Part shown: piece after piece, positions 1-8,248 of the stretch
How the letters are laid out: every line of letters begins with the position of its first letter
Position numbering within the stretch: the stretch's first letter is position 1
Assembly: GCF_003335505.1 (NCBI RefSeq)
Contig: NZ_QPEX01000030.1
Location: 248,001-312,000, forward strand
Direction of reading: 5' to 3'
Origin: Bremerella cremea
GTDB lineage: Bacteria; Planctomycetota; Planctomycetia; Pirellulales; Pirellulaceae
Length of the DNA: 64,000 nucleotides
Translations under genes and position numbers: made by a program
Notes under the pieces: model-generated
Told to the model about the DNA's origin: nothing
The model's database searches: none
What the model saw: the letters and a program-made list of their open reading frames with translations, nothing else

Positions 1-441
1 GGAAGTTGGAGAGAAGTCCCTGATTTCACCTCGCCGCGGGATGATACTGCCACACCAAGCGACCACACACGAACCCGCCTTAGAATTGACAAGTCGCTGT
101 TTACCTGGCAGCGATTTGAAGCGGACAAAGGTTACGGCAAGGCACTTGTAGGAACGTTTAAACTACGGGCCTATTCGCAGGAGACAGGGCCAACGATTGA
201 GTTCAACGGTGAGTCGATTCCCTCGCCCGCGAACGAATTGTTGCCCAGCGATCAGTTCGCCCTGCATATCCAGCGTACGCTTTGGGGTCCTGTGACCCTC
301 GAAGGAGATCAACTGACGATACGGTTGACCGATGCAACTCGGCCGCCGGAGTATTTGGGCCCACTGCCCAAAGAGTGGAAGTTCGTTCGCCTACCCCGGA
401 AGGACAGCACGCCTGCTCCGGAGCAGCCAGCCAACGATTAG
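1..441 (+). CDS. C-terminal part of an unknown protein (cut by window start)
   Basis: The frame is open from base 1 to a TAG at 439-441 and gives the last 146 residues of a longer protein. The visible part is polar, with alternating beta-prone stretches and a Pro-rich tail (ending PAPEQPAND). It shows no membrane segment and no motif I recognise. It ends 56 bp before the dehydrogenase gene on the same strand. The function is unknown. Its reality as a gene rests on the uninterrupted frame and ordinary codon use. Confidence 0.6.
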   Translation, partial: GSWREVPDFTSPRDDTATPSDHTRTRLRIDKSLFTWQRFEADKGYGKALVGTFKLRAYSQETGPTIEFNGESIPSPANELLPSDQFALHIQRTLWGPVTLEGDQLTIRLTDATRPPEYLGPLPKEWKFVRLPRKDSTPAPEQPAND

Positions 442-497
442 AATAGAACTCCGACATTTGCCCGATCGGTTAACACGGCAACCTAGGAGTTCACACG

Positions 498-1307
498 ATG
501 GATCTCGGCATCAACGGCAACACGGCTTTGATCACCGGCGGGGCCAGCGGTATTGGCTTGGCTGCTGCCCGCGCGTTTGCGGCGGAAGGTTGTTCGCTGG
601 TGCTGTGGGATCTTTCGCCAAACGTGGCGGCGGTTGCACAGCAGATTGCCGACCAGTACAGCGTTTCGGTCCGTAGCAGCGTGGTCGATATCGTCGATCA
701 GGGAACGATCGATACGGCGATGCAGGAGATCGTTGCCACCGGTTGCTCGCTCGATCACCTGGTGCACTGCGCGGCAATCGGTTCGGGCAAGTTTGGCTTT
801 CCCTTTACGAACCTGCGTCCTGAGGACTGGGGGAAAACGCTGCAGGTTAACATTCAGGGGATGGTCAACATCGCCCACGCGATCACGCCCTACTTTGTTC
901 AGCGGAAGCAGGGGACGTGTGTGTTTTTGGCTTCGGTCGCTGGGCAAATCGGTTCGCAGACCGATCCGCCCTACAGTGCCAGCAAGGCGGCGAATATCAA
1001 CTTCGCTCAGTGCATGGCCAAGGACCTGGCACCATACAACGTTCGTGTTAATACTGTCTGTCCCGGCATGGTGCAAACCCCTTTGAACCGGTCTGTATGG
1101 CAAGCGTGGTACGACGATGCCCCGGAAGATGAGAAGCTAAGTTACGAAGCTTGGGCTGCCATCAAAATCAAGAACGTCGTTCCCTTGGGACGCTGGCAAA
1201 CGTGTGATGATATCGCCGCGATGATCGTTTTCCTTTCTTCTAACAAAGCGGCCCAGGTGACAGGGCAAACCATTAACGTCGACGGCGGGTTTGTGATGCA
1301 CTGGTAA
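498..1307 (+). CDS. Short-chain dehydrogenase/reductase (SDR), 269 aa
   Basis: This is a classical SDR NAD(P)-dependent oxidoreductase. The Rossmann-fold cofactor motif TGGASGIG lies at residues 13-20 and an HCAAIG element replaces the usual NNAG. The catalytic triad is visible as Ser146, Tyr159 and Lys163 (YSASK), and PG-MVxTP follows, as is normal in the family. The length is typical. An AGGAG ribosome site lies 8-9 bases before the ATG. The substrate cannot be read from the sequence; SDRs of this size act on alcohols, sugars or 3-oxoacyl groups. The protein is probably cytoplasmic. The next gene is about 150 bp downstream on the same strand and has no obvious shared pathway. Confidence 0.92.
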   Translation: MDLGINGNTALITGGASGIGLAAARAFAAEGCSLVLWDLSPNVAAVAQQIADQYSVSVRSSVVDIVDQGTIDTAMQEIVATGCSLDHLVHCAAIGSGKFGFPFTNLRPEDWGKTLQVNIQGMVNIAHAITPYFVQRKQGTCVFLASVAGQIGSQTDPPYSASKAANINFAQCMAKDLAPYNVRVNTVCPGMVQTPLNRSVWQAWYDDAPEDEKLSYEAWAAIKIKNVVPLGRWQTCDDIAAMIVFLSSNKAAQVTGQTINVDGGFVMHW

Positions 1308-1456
1308 GGGGGCAGCTACTTCTGGCAAAGCCGAAGCTAAGTTATTGAGGAAGATAACACGATCTATCTAGAATTGTCTTCAGCGTGCTGCTTAGCTATG
1401 CTACGCTGGAAGTCACCCTCCTTGAAACTCCTGCCTTTAGACAATCTGAATTTACT

Positions 1457-3007
1457 ATGAGCGACGAATCTTCTCCGCTACCACGCCGAGCGTTCTTGAA
1501 GGGAACGCTGGCCACAACCATGCTATCCACCACGGCAGAGTTGGCACGGACGGCCGAGGCTGCCAGCAAAGCTGCTGCGGATTCTCCTATTGTTCAAGAG
1601 AATGCCCGGCCTGGGGCGGACGATTGGCAACTAACGCGGGTACGTGTCGACGGCGCCGGCTTCCGCAGCCCGTGGATTGAAGGGTATTGCTCGAAGCAAA
1701 GCGTGACCGTAGGCGAGTCGATTGATGTGATGGTTTCGTGCGATCCGGCTCGTCGGTTTCGGCTGGAACTATTTCGTATGGGATACTACGGCGGCAAAGG
1801 GGCTCGTTTGGTGAAGAGCTTCGGTCCGCTGGAAGCGACCACCCAGCCTACGCCTAAGCCGGGCGAGAAGAACCTGCATGAGTGCAATTGGGACTCTTCG
1901 CTGACGATCGACATCCCAGAAGATTGGCTCAGTGGGGTTTACATCGGACGTTTGACGACCATACCTGAAGCGGGCGAAGCGTATTGGCAAAGCCATATTG
2001 TCTTCGTGGTGCGTGACGATCGCCCGGCTGACATCTTATTTCAAGTCAGCGACAACACGTGGCAGGCCTACAATCCCTGGCCGAATAACTACTCGGTTTA
2101 TACGCATCCGCAAGGGACTCAAGGACCATGGGCCGATGTCAGTTTTGACCGTCCCTACGCACGCGAGGCACAGCACCACAGCGTCGTTGACGATCCTCGT
2201 ACGGTTGGCTCGGGTGAGTTTCTCCCGTTTGAGTTCCCCTTGGCCTATTGGCTAGAGCAGCATGGATACGATGTTAGTTACTGCTCGAACAGCGACATGC
2301 TGACGCCGGACCGGGGGCTCAAGTGCAAAGCGTTTATTAGTGTGGGGCACGACGAATACTGGGATATCCGCCAGTTTCAATCGGTGCAAACCATGCGTGA
2401 CGAAGGAGTCAATCTTCTGTTCCTTTCGGGCAATAGTATCTGTTGGGTAACTCCGTTTCGCGAAAGCAGCAGCGGGACGCCGAATCGAATTATGTTTCGC
2501 GGTGGCCCCTACGGCGGAGAGCAATCGCACGCCGTAACCAGGCATGAAGAGCATGGTCCGTTTCCTCATCGTGGCCCTGACGAAGGTTTGCTGATAGGGG
2601 CACGCAACGTTCGTCCCGTGAATGGCGGAGGGGATTGGGCGATCACCAAGCCGGAGCACTGGATTTTTAAAGGGACCGGTGTGAAGGTAGGAGACACGAT
2701 TCCCGGGCTGGTCGGCTGGGAATATCATGGCAACCCGGCCGAGATTGAAGGACTGGAAGTCGTTGCTGGCGGAACAGCCTGGCAATCTGGCGTGAATCCC
2801 CAAAACTGGACCGCGACCATTTATTCTGGCCCGAAAGGGAACTTTGTTTTCAACGCCGCCACTATCTTTTGGTCGCAAGGGCTTAGCACGCCGCCTGGGC
2901 ACGTATTGCCTTGGTCGCACTGGTCGCGGCCGCATGGTCCAGATCCGCGCGTTCAGCAAATCACGCATAATCTTCTCCGGCGAGCGATCGACAATAAAAA
3001 GGTATAG
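1457..3007 (+). CDS. Tat-exported protein of the N,N-dimethylformamidase large-subunit family
   Basis: The preferred ATG at 1457 places a twin-arginine signal at the N-terminus (PRRAFLKG, then a hydrophobic stretch and AEAA), which predicts export of the folded protein. An upstream ATG at 1385 would bury this signal. The mature part matches the large (beta) subunit of N,N-dimethylformamidase: a segment around DILFQVSDNTWQAYNPWP is followed by VGHDEYW at about residues 296-302, the conserved region that in the studied enzyme contributes an iron-ligand glutamate. The family hydrolyses N-substituted formamides. No small-subunit gene is adjacent, so a different amide substrate is quite possible. 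Length is 516 residues, shorter than the roughly 760-residue characterised enzyme. Fold assignment is confident, the exact reaction is not. Confidence 0.82.
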   Translation: MSDESSPLPRRAFLKGTLATTMLSTTAELARTAEAASKAAADSPIVQENARPGADDWQLTRVRVDGAGFRSPWIEGYCSKQSVTVGESIDVMVSCDPARRFRLELFRMGYYGGKGARLVKSFGPLEATTQPTPKPGEKNLHECNWDSSLTIDIPEDWLSGVYIGRLTTIPEAGEAYWQSHIVFVVRDDRPADILFQVSDNTWQAYNPWPNNYSVYTHPQGTQGPWADVSFDRPYAREAQHHSVVDDPRTVGSGEFLPFEFPLAYWLEQHGYDVSYCSNSDMLTPDRGLKCKAFISVGHDEYWDIRQFQSVQTMRDEGVNLLFLSGNSICWVTPFRESSSGTPNRIMFRGGPYGGEQSHAVTRHEEHGPFPHRGPDEGLLIGARNVRPVNGGGDWAITKPEHWIFKGTGVKVGDTIPGLVGWEYHGNPAEIEGLEVVAGGTAWQSGVNPQNWTATIYSGPKGNFVFNAATIFWSQGLSTPPGHVLPWSHWSRPHGPDPRVQQITHNLLRRAIDNKKV

Positions 3008-3200
3008 TTCTCGACAAGAGGTTGTCTGCAATCGCTTGAACAGGAAACTTCAGGCGACGTGGTTTCTCCTTTAGCTTGGAGAGGTGAAATACATATTGGA
3101 GGATTGGATAAGCTGGGTTAAGGTGTGTTCCATTCCGTGCGCCCCTCAATCGGTTCGGGCCGCTGGGCAGTCCGTGATCTTGTAACTTGGTTGAAAGCAA

Positions 3201-5006
3201 ATGGAATCGGAGTCCGTTCCCGCTTCGTCAAAGGTTTCTGCTCGAAGCCTGCTGATTGTGTTTCTTGTCACGGCGATTAGTGGTACTTTGCTGGCCTACG
3301 GAGTTCTTTGGCTGGCCGCTCAAGCCCGTCATTGCGGCGAGTGGAGCGGCATGCTCTTGCCTGGCTACCAGTTTGGTGTGCCAGAGCGGTTGTTTGAAAA
3401 GGGTGTGGTGCCGAACTGCGAAGTCGGCTGGGATGGCCAGTTCTACTATCTGCAGTCGAACTACCTGAATCCACAGCCGGAGGCGTACGAGCACATCGAT
3501 GCTCCACCGTATCGTTATCAGCGAATCGGCTTGCCCTTGGTCGCTTGGTGTTTTGCCACTGCGACCGGCGCTGACTATGTTTCTCCACAGATGTACTTGT
3601 TTGCCTCGCTTCCATTTTTGGGAATCGCCATGGGGGCTTTGGCGACATGGTTGTTTGCTCATGGCTATTCGCCACTATGGTGTTTGGGCTGGGCGGCAAA
3701 CTTGGGCATCCCGATCTGCTTGTTGCATGGTCAGCCTGATCCGTTGGCCGATGCGTTTTTCATTCTGGCAATGCTGGCTCTGATGCGGGGAATGCCGCTC
3801 GCTTATGCCTTAGCCGCTACGATGATGTGTTTGACTCGCGAACCTTATTTTGCCATCGCGGCAATGGTGCTGGTTGCCTCGGTAGTGGGAATCGTGCCTT
3901 GGAAAGGCAGCCGAGAAAATGGTGGCTGGGTGGTGATTGTCTTGAAGAAGATCGGCTTGTCTGGCTTGGCAGACTGGTTGCTGATTTCTCCAAAGGTCGA
4001 CGAGCAACGGACAATTTTGGAGGGGCGTCCCAGTGCATGGAATTATTGGGCCTATCGAACTCCGATTTGGCAATTGTTGATTTTGGCGATTCCTTGTGGT
4101 GTGTTCATCACCTGGCAGATCTATTTGTACCAGGTATTTGGGCAAACCGGCTCGCAAGCGGCAGGAGGAACGATTCTCGATTATCCGTTTGCGGCATTCT
4201 TTCGGTCTTCCTTTGCCTCGCCAAATTACTTGATTCGACCATTCTATTTTGCCGTCCTGCTCTTAGGCTTTCTTGTGCTTTGGAACGTGCGACGGAAGTG
4301 GGCTTTGTCCCCCATTTTGCTTCCCTATTTCTTAGTGCTCACGTTGATGTCGGAAGTGATTTGGATCGACTTCAGTGGATTCACCAAAGCGATGGGAACC
4401 GTCTTGGCGACGATGGTGCTAAGCCTGCCGCTGCTGACTAGCCGTGTTCGCTATGTGATTGCGGTGGTGCTGGTGTGTGCCGTGCTGACGTACACGCAAT
4501 GTTATCGCCGCATCTTAGGCGGCGTCGATTTGGTGCCGATCCCAGACTATCAGATTGTGAAGCAAATCACGGACATCGATCAGCCACTTCTGAAAGCTCC
4601 GACCTGTGCAATCGAACTCGACCAGGCAAAGCTCGTTCAACTGGCGGCCGAGAGGGATGGTGACTATTTGTTTGTCCTGGGGGGGCGCCGCTATCCGCAA
4701 CATTATGTGACCATACCTATTACGATCACCAACACCAGCGAAGAACCTTGGCTACGGAGCCGCAACAATCCGATTCAGATGGTCTATCGCTGGATCCGCC
4801 CGAACGGCCGGGTTTATTGGTGCCCCGGGGTTGAATTGCCTTACAAGATCGAGCCAGGCCAGTCATTCACCCGCCAAGTTCCCTTGCTGTTGCCGCGCGA
4901 TCCTGGCGAGTTCCTCTTGCGGCTCACCATGCGTCAGGGACAGGACGATACGTTCGACCAGCGCGAAGAGGGAGGCTACCTAGAGATTCCGATGACGATT
5001 CGTTGA
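3201..5006 (+). CDS. Polytopic membrane protein, glycosyltransferase-like, 601 aa
   Basis: About ten hydrophobic segments fill residues 15-440, and a soluble domain of about 150 residues ends the protein. The first large loop has WDGQFYY followed by a DAPPYRYQRIGLP segment. This loop pattern is seen in bacterial membrane proteins linked to cell-surface glycopolymer assembly, which resemble GT-C mannosyltransferases. The C-terminal tail is beta-rich, with a predicted Ig-like strand pattern around residues 490-600, and is probably periplasmic. It stands alone between the amidase-like gene and the tandem-repeat region. The ribosome site is weak. Donor and acceptor are unknown; a role in envelope glycan synthesis fits the large glycan locus that begins 0.5 kb away. 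Confidence 0.7.
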   Translation: MESESVPASSKVSARSLLIVFLVTAISGTLLAYGVLWLAAQARHCGEWSGMLLPGYQFGVPERLFEKGVVPNCEVGWDGQFYYLQSNYLNPQPEAYEHIDAPPYRYQRIGLPLVAWCFATATGADYVSPQMYLFASLPFLGIAMGALATWLFAHGYSPLWCLGWAANLGIPICLLHGQPDPLADAFFILAMLALMRGMPLAYALAATMMCLTREPYFAIAAMVLVASVVGIVPWKGSRENGGWVVIVLKKIGLSGLADWLLISPKVDEQRTILEGRPSAWNYWAYRTPIWQLLILAIPCGVFITWQIYLYQVFGQTGSQAAGGTILDYPFAAFFRSSFASPNYLIRPFYFAVLLLGFLVLWNVRRKWALSPILLPYFLVLTLMSEVIWIDFSGFTKAMGTVLATMVLSLPLLTSRVRYVIAVVLVCAVLTYTQCYRRILGGVDLVPIPDYQIVKQITDIDQPLLKAPTCAIELDQAKLVQLAAERDGDYLFVLGGRRYPQHYVTIPITITNTSEEPWLRSRNNPIQMVYRWIRPNGRVYWCPGVELPYKIEPGQSFTRQVPLLLPRDPGEFLLRLTMRQGQDDTFDQREEGGYLEIPMTIR

Positions 5007-5131
5007 TCGCTACTCGGGACGCGTTGTCCGATTTACTGTCTCGGATTAGGTCTATTCTTGTTTCTAAGTTTTGACACACGATTGCGGACGCCCTCGCCAG
5101 GGCTGAAGAGATGCCGCAACCTTGGGAACCG

Positions 5132-5329
5132 GTTTCATACTCAAAACTCGGTTTCATACTCAAAACTCGGGTTCATACTGAAAACTCGGGTTCATACTGA
5201 AAACTCGGGTTCATACTGAAAACTCGGGTTCATACTGAAAACTCGGGTTCATACTGAAAACTCGGGTTCATACTGAAAACTCGGGTTCATACTCAAAACT
5301 CGGGTGCATACTCAAAACTCGGGTTCATG
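5132..5329. repeat. Tandem array of a 19-bp unit, about 10 copies
   Basis: The unit reads TTCATACTGAAAACTCGGG. Starts fall exactly 19 bases apart at 5134, 5153, 5172, 5191, 5210, 5229, 5248, 5267, 5286 and 5305, with a partial unit at 5324. The central six copies look identical; the two first and two last carry C for G after ACT (and one TGC for TTC), so the array is homogeneous inside and diverged at the edges. A period of 19 is not a multiple of 3, so it is not a coding repeat. It lies between the ends of two converging genes (5006 and 5493). It is a minisatellite, probably variable in copy number. Confidence 0.95.
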
Positions 5330-5420
5330 GCCGCCGGGGGGTGAGTATTGGTTGATGTCGTTCTTTACGTGAACCTTCCGATCCGCGCAGCAGTTTACGC
5401 CAGGTGGTTTGTTCCCTTCA

Positions 5421-5451
5421 CGTGAACAAGATACCAAGTGGTGTGTTCACG
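5421..5451. other. Inverted repeat between converging genes
   Basis: CGTGAACA at 5421-5428 pairs with TGTTCACG at 5444-5451 across a 15-base loop. It sits just past the stop codon of the minus-strand glycosyltransferase gene. There is no T-run on either side, so it is a weak terminator candidate at best. A related TACGTGAAC lies about 50 bases upstream. Confidence 0.3.
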
Positions 5452-5492
5452 GGGCAAGCAATTGTTTCGCAGGGGCGCCGTAAGTGAGGACG

Positions 5493-6278
5493 TTAGGCAG
5501 CCGAGCGTTTTTCGTACGCTTCGTCGGTTGGGTTTGCTGCTGGGGCAAGTTGCGGGGGAGAGGCTTTGAGGGCTTTACGTAGCTTCCAAATCTGACTGAA
5601 GGTCCGCTTGCAGAGGCGATACTTACCGGCCAGGGTACCGCCACCCTTCGATTCTCCTTCAGTTCGCAGATCGAAACGAACATCGACCAGTTGCACGTCC
5701 AGCTTCAGCTTCTCGGCCACGTACAGCAAGTAAAGGTCGAGCGTGAAATCGTAGGGAGCATCCTCCATGTGATTCATCAGCGATCGATGAAAGACCTTTG
5801 GCTGCGCGTTCACATCGAAATACGATCCGCTCAACGCTGCGGAAGCGACCCAACCCATTGCCGAGGTAAAGAACTGATCGAAGAAAGGACGTCCCTTTCG
5901 ATTGCCTCGAACCAGGCTAAGCTGCGGCTGGGGCATCTGCTCGATATGATCGAGTGCCCGGATGACGTCTTCTGGCGGTGTTTGCAAATCGGCATGCGTC
6001 CAAGCTAGAAACTCGCCGTCGCCAGCTTTCAAGCCGTACAGAATTCCATAGCCGTAACCCTGATTGACTTCGACACAAACCGAGCGAGCGAACGCATTCT
6101 CAGGGCGGGCGAGCAGTTCGTTCAGAACTGCCGGTGTTTCGTCTTTCGAGCCGTTGTCGACCAAGATCAGCTCCACATCTTGGCGTGGGCCAATCGCAGT
6201 CCGAAAAGCAGAGACCAGGCGATCGAGGTTCTTCGATTCGTTGTAACACGGAACGACGATGGAAAGTTTCTTGTTCAA
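5493..6278 (-). CDS. Family 2 glycosyltransferase, 262 aa
   Basis: This is a GT-A fold glycosyltransferase of the dolichol-phosphate mannosyltransferase-like type. It has the N-terminal VVPCYNES, then ILVDNGSKDET and WTHADLQTPPED, which supplies the DxD-like metal and nucleotide-binding region. It would move a sugar from a nucleotide donor to a lipid or glycan acceptor at the inner face of the membrane. A start at TTG 6278 is preferred because AAAAGGGG lies five bases upstream; a TTG at 6305 would add nine residues. It is the last gene of the long minus-strand glycan locus, about 125 bp after the GDPD-like gene. No membrane anchor is seen at the C-terminus. Confidence 0.85.
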   Translation of the reverse strand: MNKKLSIVVPCYNESKNLDRLVSAFRTAIGPRQDVELILVDNGSKDETPAVLNELLARPENAFARSVCVEVNQGYGYGILYGLKAGDGEFLAWTHADLQTPPEDVIRALDHIEQMPQPQLSLVRGNRKGRPFFDQFFTSAMGWVASAALSGSYFDVNAQPKVFHRSLMNHMEDAPYDFTLDLYLLYVAEKLKLDVQLVDVRFDLRTEGESKGGGTLAGKYRLCKRTFSQIWKLRKALKASPPQLAPAANPTDEAYEKRSAA

Positions 6279-6403
6279 GGGAACCCCTTTTGCCTGATTA
6301 GCCAATTGGTCGAATAGGCGTATCTATAAGCCATTGCTCTGGCGAGGGTCAAGGTCAATGGAGATTGGCGGCGTGGGGGTCCGCGGCAGAAAGCTCCGCT
6401 GTC

Positions 6404-6991
6404 TTACTCGCCGATGACGGCCTGCCAAAGATCGGGCCGCTTGGTGCAGATGGCATCCATGGGGTAGGGCTCTAACTCGGCCGCATACTGGGCGATCGTA
6501 TCGACGCTGCGGCCTTGTAACTCTGGCGAGACGGCGCACAGTTTGAAATGAGGCTTCAGCTTGGCGTAGGTCTCGTCGGTCAGGGGCATCTTGGTGAAGC
6601 AGTCGACCCACACCCATTCGACTTCGCCTGCCAAGGCCAACGCCGATTCCACCGGCTCGTACTCGGAAAAGCGTACCGCAATCTTTCGTTCGCCCAACTT
6701 GCACAACGTGCGGATCATGGGGTAGGACGAATCGAGAAAGAAGTAGTCTTTCAGCTTTCCTTGGATCATCTCTAGCACGCGATGTTCGATTCGTTCGCTC
6801 TTGATGTTCAGGATCATCAACCCGTGCTGGTAATCTTGCAGATAATCGGCAAAGCGTTCGCCAGCGGTAAAGGGATCGTGCTGCAGAATCAGGTCGTCTC
6901 CCCGATCACGCAAGTCAAGCTCCACACCGTACTCGGTTGGAACGTCGGCAAGTTGGCTACGCGTGTTGATGCGATGGGCAATGTATTGCAT
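6404..6991 (-). CDS. GDPD/PI-PLC-like phosphodiesterase family protein
   Basis: The 195-residue protein begins IAHR (His6, Arg7), continues with ELDLR (Glu24, Asp26) and then LILQHDP (His38, Asp39). This is the metal and catalytic pattern of glycerophosphodiester phosphodiesterases and PI-PLC-like TIM barrels. The family cleaves glycerophosphodiesters or related phosphodiesters. At 195 residues it is shorter than usual GDPDs (about 240-300), and the PENT segment after HR is missing, so it is a reduced or diverged member. AGGA lies seven bases before the ATG. It begins 11 bp after the stop of the GtrA gene, so the two are probably co-transcribed. In this context it may trim or recycle a polyol-phosphate group of the glycan. 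Confidence 0.72.
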   Translation of the reverse strand: MQYIAHRINTRSQLADVPTEYGVELDLRDRGDDLILQHDPFTAGERFADYLQDYQHGLMILNIKSERIEHRVLEMIQGKLKDYFFLDSSYPMIRTLCKLGERKIAVRFSEYEPVESALALAGEVEWVWVDCFTKMPLTDETYAKLKPHFKLCAVSPELQGRSVDTIAQYAAELEPYPMDAICTKRPDLWQAVIGE

Positions 6992-7002
6992 CGAGAGTCC
7001 TA

Positions 7003-7500
7003 TCAGGCCGCTTTTCGGTCGATGTTGGTGCTATCGAAAGCTTCTTCCATGGGGATGATCTGCGTACTGGCTTCTGCCGGAACGTGGCTTGCGCGAAAGG
7101 CCAGAAACTTCATGCCGACGAAGTTAGCGACGGTGGTTACGCCGGTAGCCAGGAAGAAACCGAGCAGGCGAAACTCGTCGCCAGCCAGCGATAAGACGAG
7201 CCGGTTAATGCCAATGTTAATTCCCAGCGTGCAGGCATAAATCAATACGTACAGCAGCGGCTCGGCCAGCGAACGCTGCTTCGATTCAAACGTCCAGAGT
7301 TTATTTCCCCAGAAACCGAACAGCATGCCACAGAGATAACTAATCCCTTTCGCAAGATCGGGCGAAAGGGCCGAGAACGACGTAATCAGCGCGTAGCAGA
7401 CGCCATCGATGGCTACGGAACTGCCGCCGATCACGAGGAAACGCAAGATTTGTGTCGAGACCTCAGGCCGCGAGGCTGCGTTGTTTTTGCTGTTGAGCAA
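7003..7500 (-). CDS. GtrA-family membrane protein
   Basis: Four hydrophobic segments follow the RFLVIGGSS start motif, and the pattern GISYLCGMLFGFWGNKLWTF between segments two and three is the GtrA signature. GtrA proteins are small four-helix membrane proteins thought to flip lipid-linked sugars such as undecaprenyl-phosphate-glucose. The start at TTG 7500 is chosen because GGGAGA sits six bases upstream; it gives 165 residues and a 38-bp overlap with the preceding nucleotidyltransferase gene, consistent with translational coupling. A longer frame to 7581 exists but lies wholly within that gene. The adjacent GT2 gene is the usual partner of GtrA. Confidence 0.85.
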   Translation of the reverse strand: MLNSKNNAASRPEVSTQILRFLVIGGSSVAIDGVCYALITSFSALSPDLAKGISYLCGMLFGFWGNKLWTFESKQRSLAEPLLYVLIYACTLGINIGINRLVLSLAGDEFRLLGFFLATGVTTVANFVGMKFLAFRASHVPAEASTQIIPMEEAFDSTNIDRKAA

Positions 7501-8248
7501 AGTATTTCTCCCACCGCTGGTAGTCCCGCAATTCTTCTGGTGTTCCCCAGCCGATGTATTTTTCGACCTCGAACGTGCCAAAACGCTGGCCCTGGGCGAT
7601 CATGCCGTTGGGGACGACGTCGAGGTAAAATTCGTTGTTGATTCGTTGATTGGAAGCGACCAAGGCATCAATCGCATCGAAGAGCCCAAAGGCCGAGCGA
7701 AACCAGAAGAACCCGCTGACAACATGGTCGTTCAGAAGGTCTTCGGAAATGGGTTTCTTGCAAGAGATGTGTGTTATGTGCTGATCGTTGTCGGCGACAT
7801 TCACCCAGCCGTAACTGGTGGGCTTGGGCAGGACCCGATTGTCGCCCCGATAGGTCCAGACCAGGCCATCCCATTGCTCTGAGGTGGTTTGTTGCTGGAA
7901 GGTTTCGGCATCGTAAACATGCGTGTTGTCACAAGCGGCCACCAGGACATCAGTGTCCTCTGCAAACGCTGCGGCAGCCAGGCGGACGGTACACGCTTGG
8001 CCTTCGGTCAGACCAGGGACGACGATGATTTCGCACGTGGGAAAATGCCGCTTCAGTTCCCGGTCGATTTGGAAATTGGTGACATGGTCGGCATGAACCA
8101 AAAAGACGACTCGCTCGGCAGCGGGAAGATCCCGAATCGCACGGACGACCATCGGCAGCCCGTTGACTGGAATCAGCGGTTTGGGCAACGTGTAGCCAGC
8201 GTTGGCGAAGCGCGATCCGGCTCCGGCCATTGGGACGATGATATTCAT
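7463..8248 (-). CDS. Sugar-phosphate (or related) nucleotidyltransferase, 261 aa
   Basis: The N-terminal MNIIVPMAGAGSRFANAGY-PKPLIPV is the nucleotide-binding signature GxGxRF...PKP of NTP transferases that make activated sugars. ACDNTHVY near residue 110 fills the metal-binding region. The length is typical of short cytidylyl- or guanylyl-transferases of capsule loci. The reaction would be NTP plus a phospho-substrate giving NDP-substrate and pyrophosphate. The start ATG overlaps the stop of the upstream gene by 4 bp (ATGA). The neighbours are an aldolase/epimerase, an epimerase fusion and a phosphatase fusion, so the substrate may be a pentulose or polyol phosphate; this is inference. Confidence 0.85.
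   Translation of the reverse strand: MNIIVPMAGAGSRFANAGYTLPKPLIPVNGLPMVVRAIRDLPAAERVVFLVHADHVTNFQIDRELKRHFPTCEIIVVPGLTEGQACTVRLAAAAFAEDTDVLVAACDNTHVYDAETFQQQTTSEQWDGLVWTYRGDNRVLPKPTSYGWVNVADNDQHITHISCKKPISEDLLNDHVVSGFFWFRSAFGLFDAIDALVASNQRINNEFYLDVVPNGMIAQGQRFGTFEVEKYIGWGTPEELRDYQRWEKYFAQQQKQRSLAA

Noticed and set aside
483..1103. 206-residue frame antisense to the SDR gene
   Set aside because: The plus strand has the complete SDR motifs and a good ribosome site; the antisense frame has none.
2252..3031. 259-residue open frame antisense to the amidase-like gene
   Set aside because: It is the mirror of a well supported gene with a Tat signal and family motifs; its sequence is Arg/Pro-rich with no domain, as expected from a shadow frame.
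5132..5329. CRISPR array
   Set aside because: Units are directly adjacent with a strict 19-bp period and no spacers; no cas genes are present.
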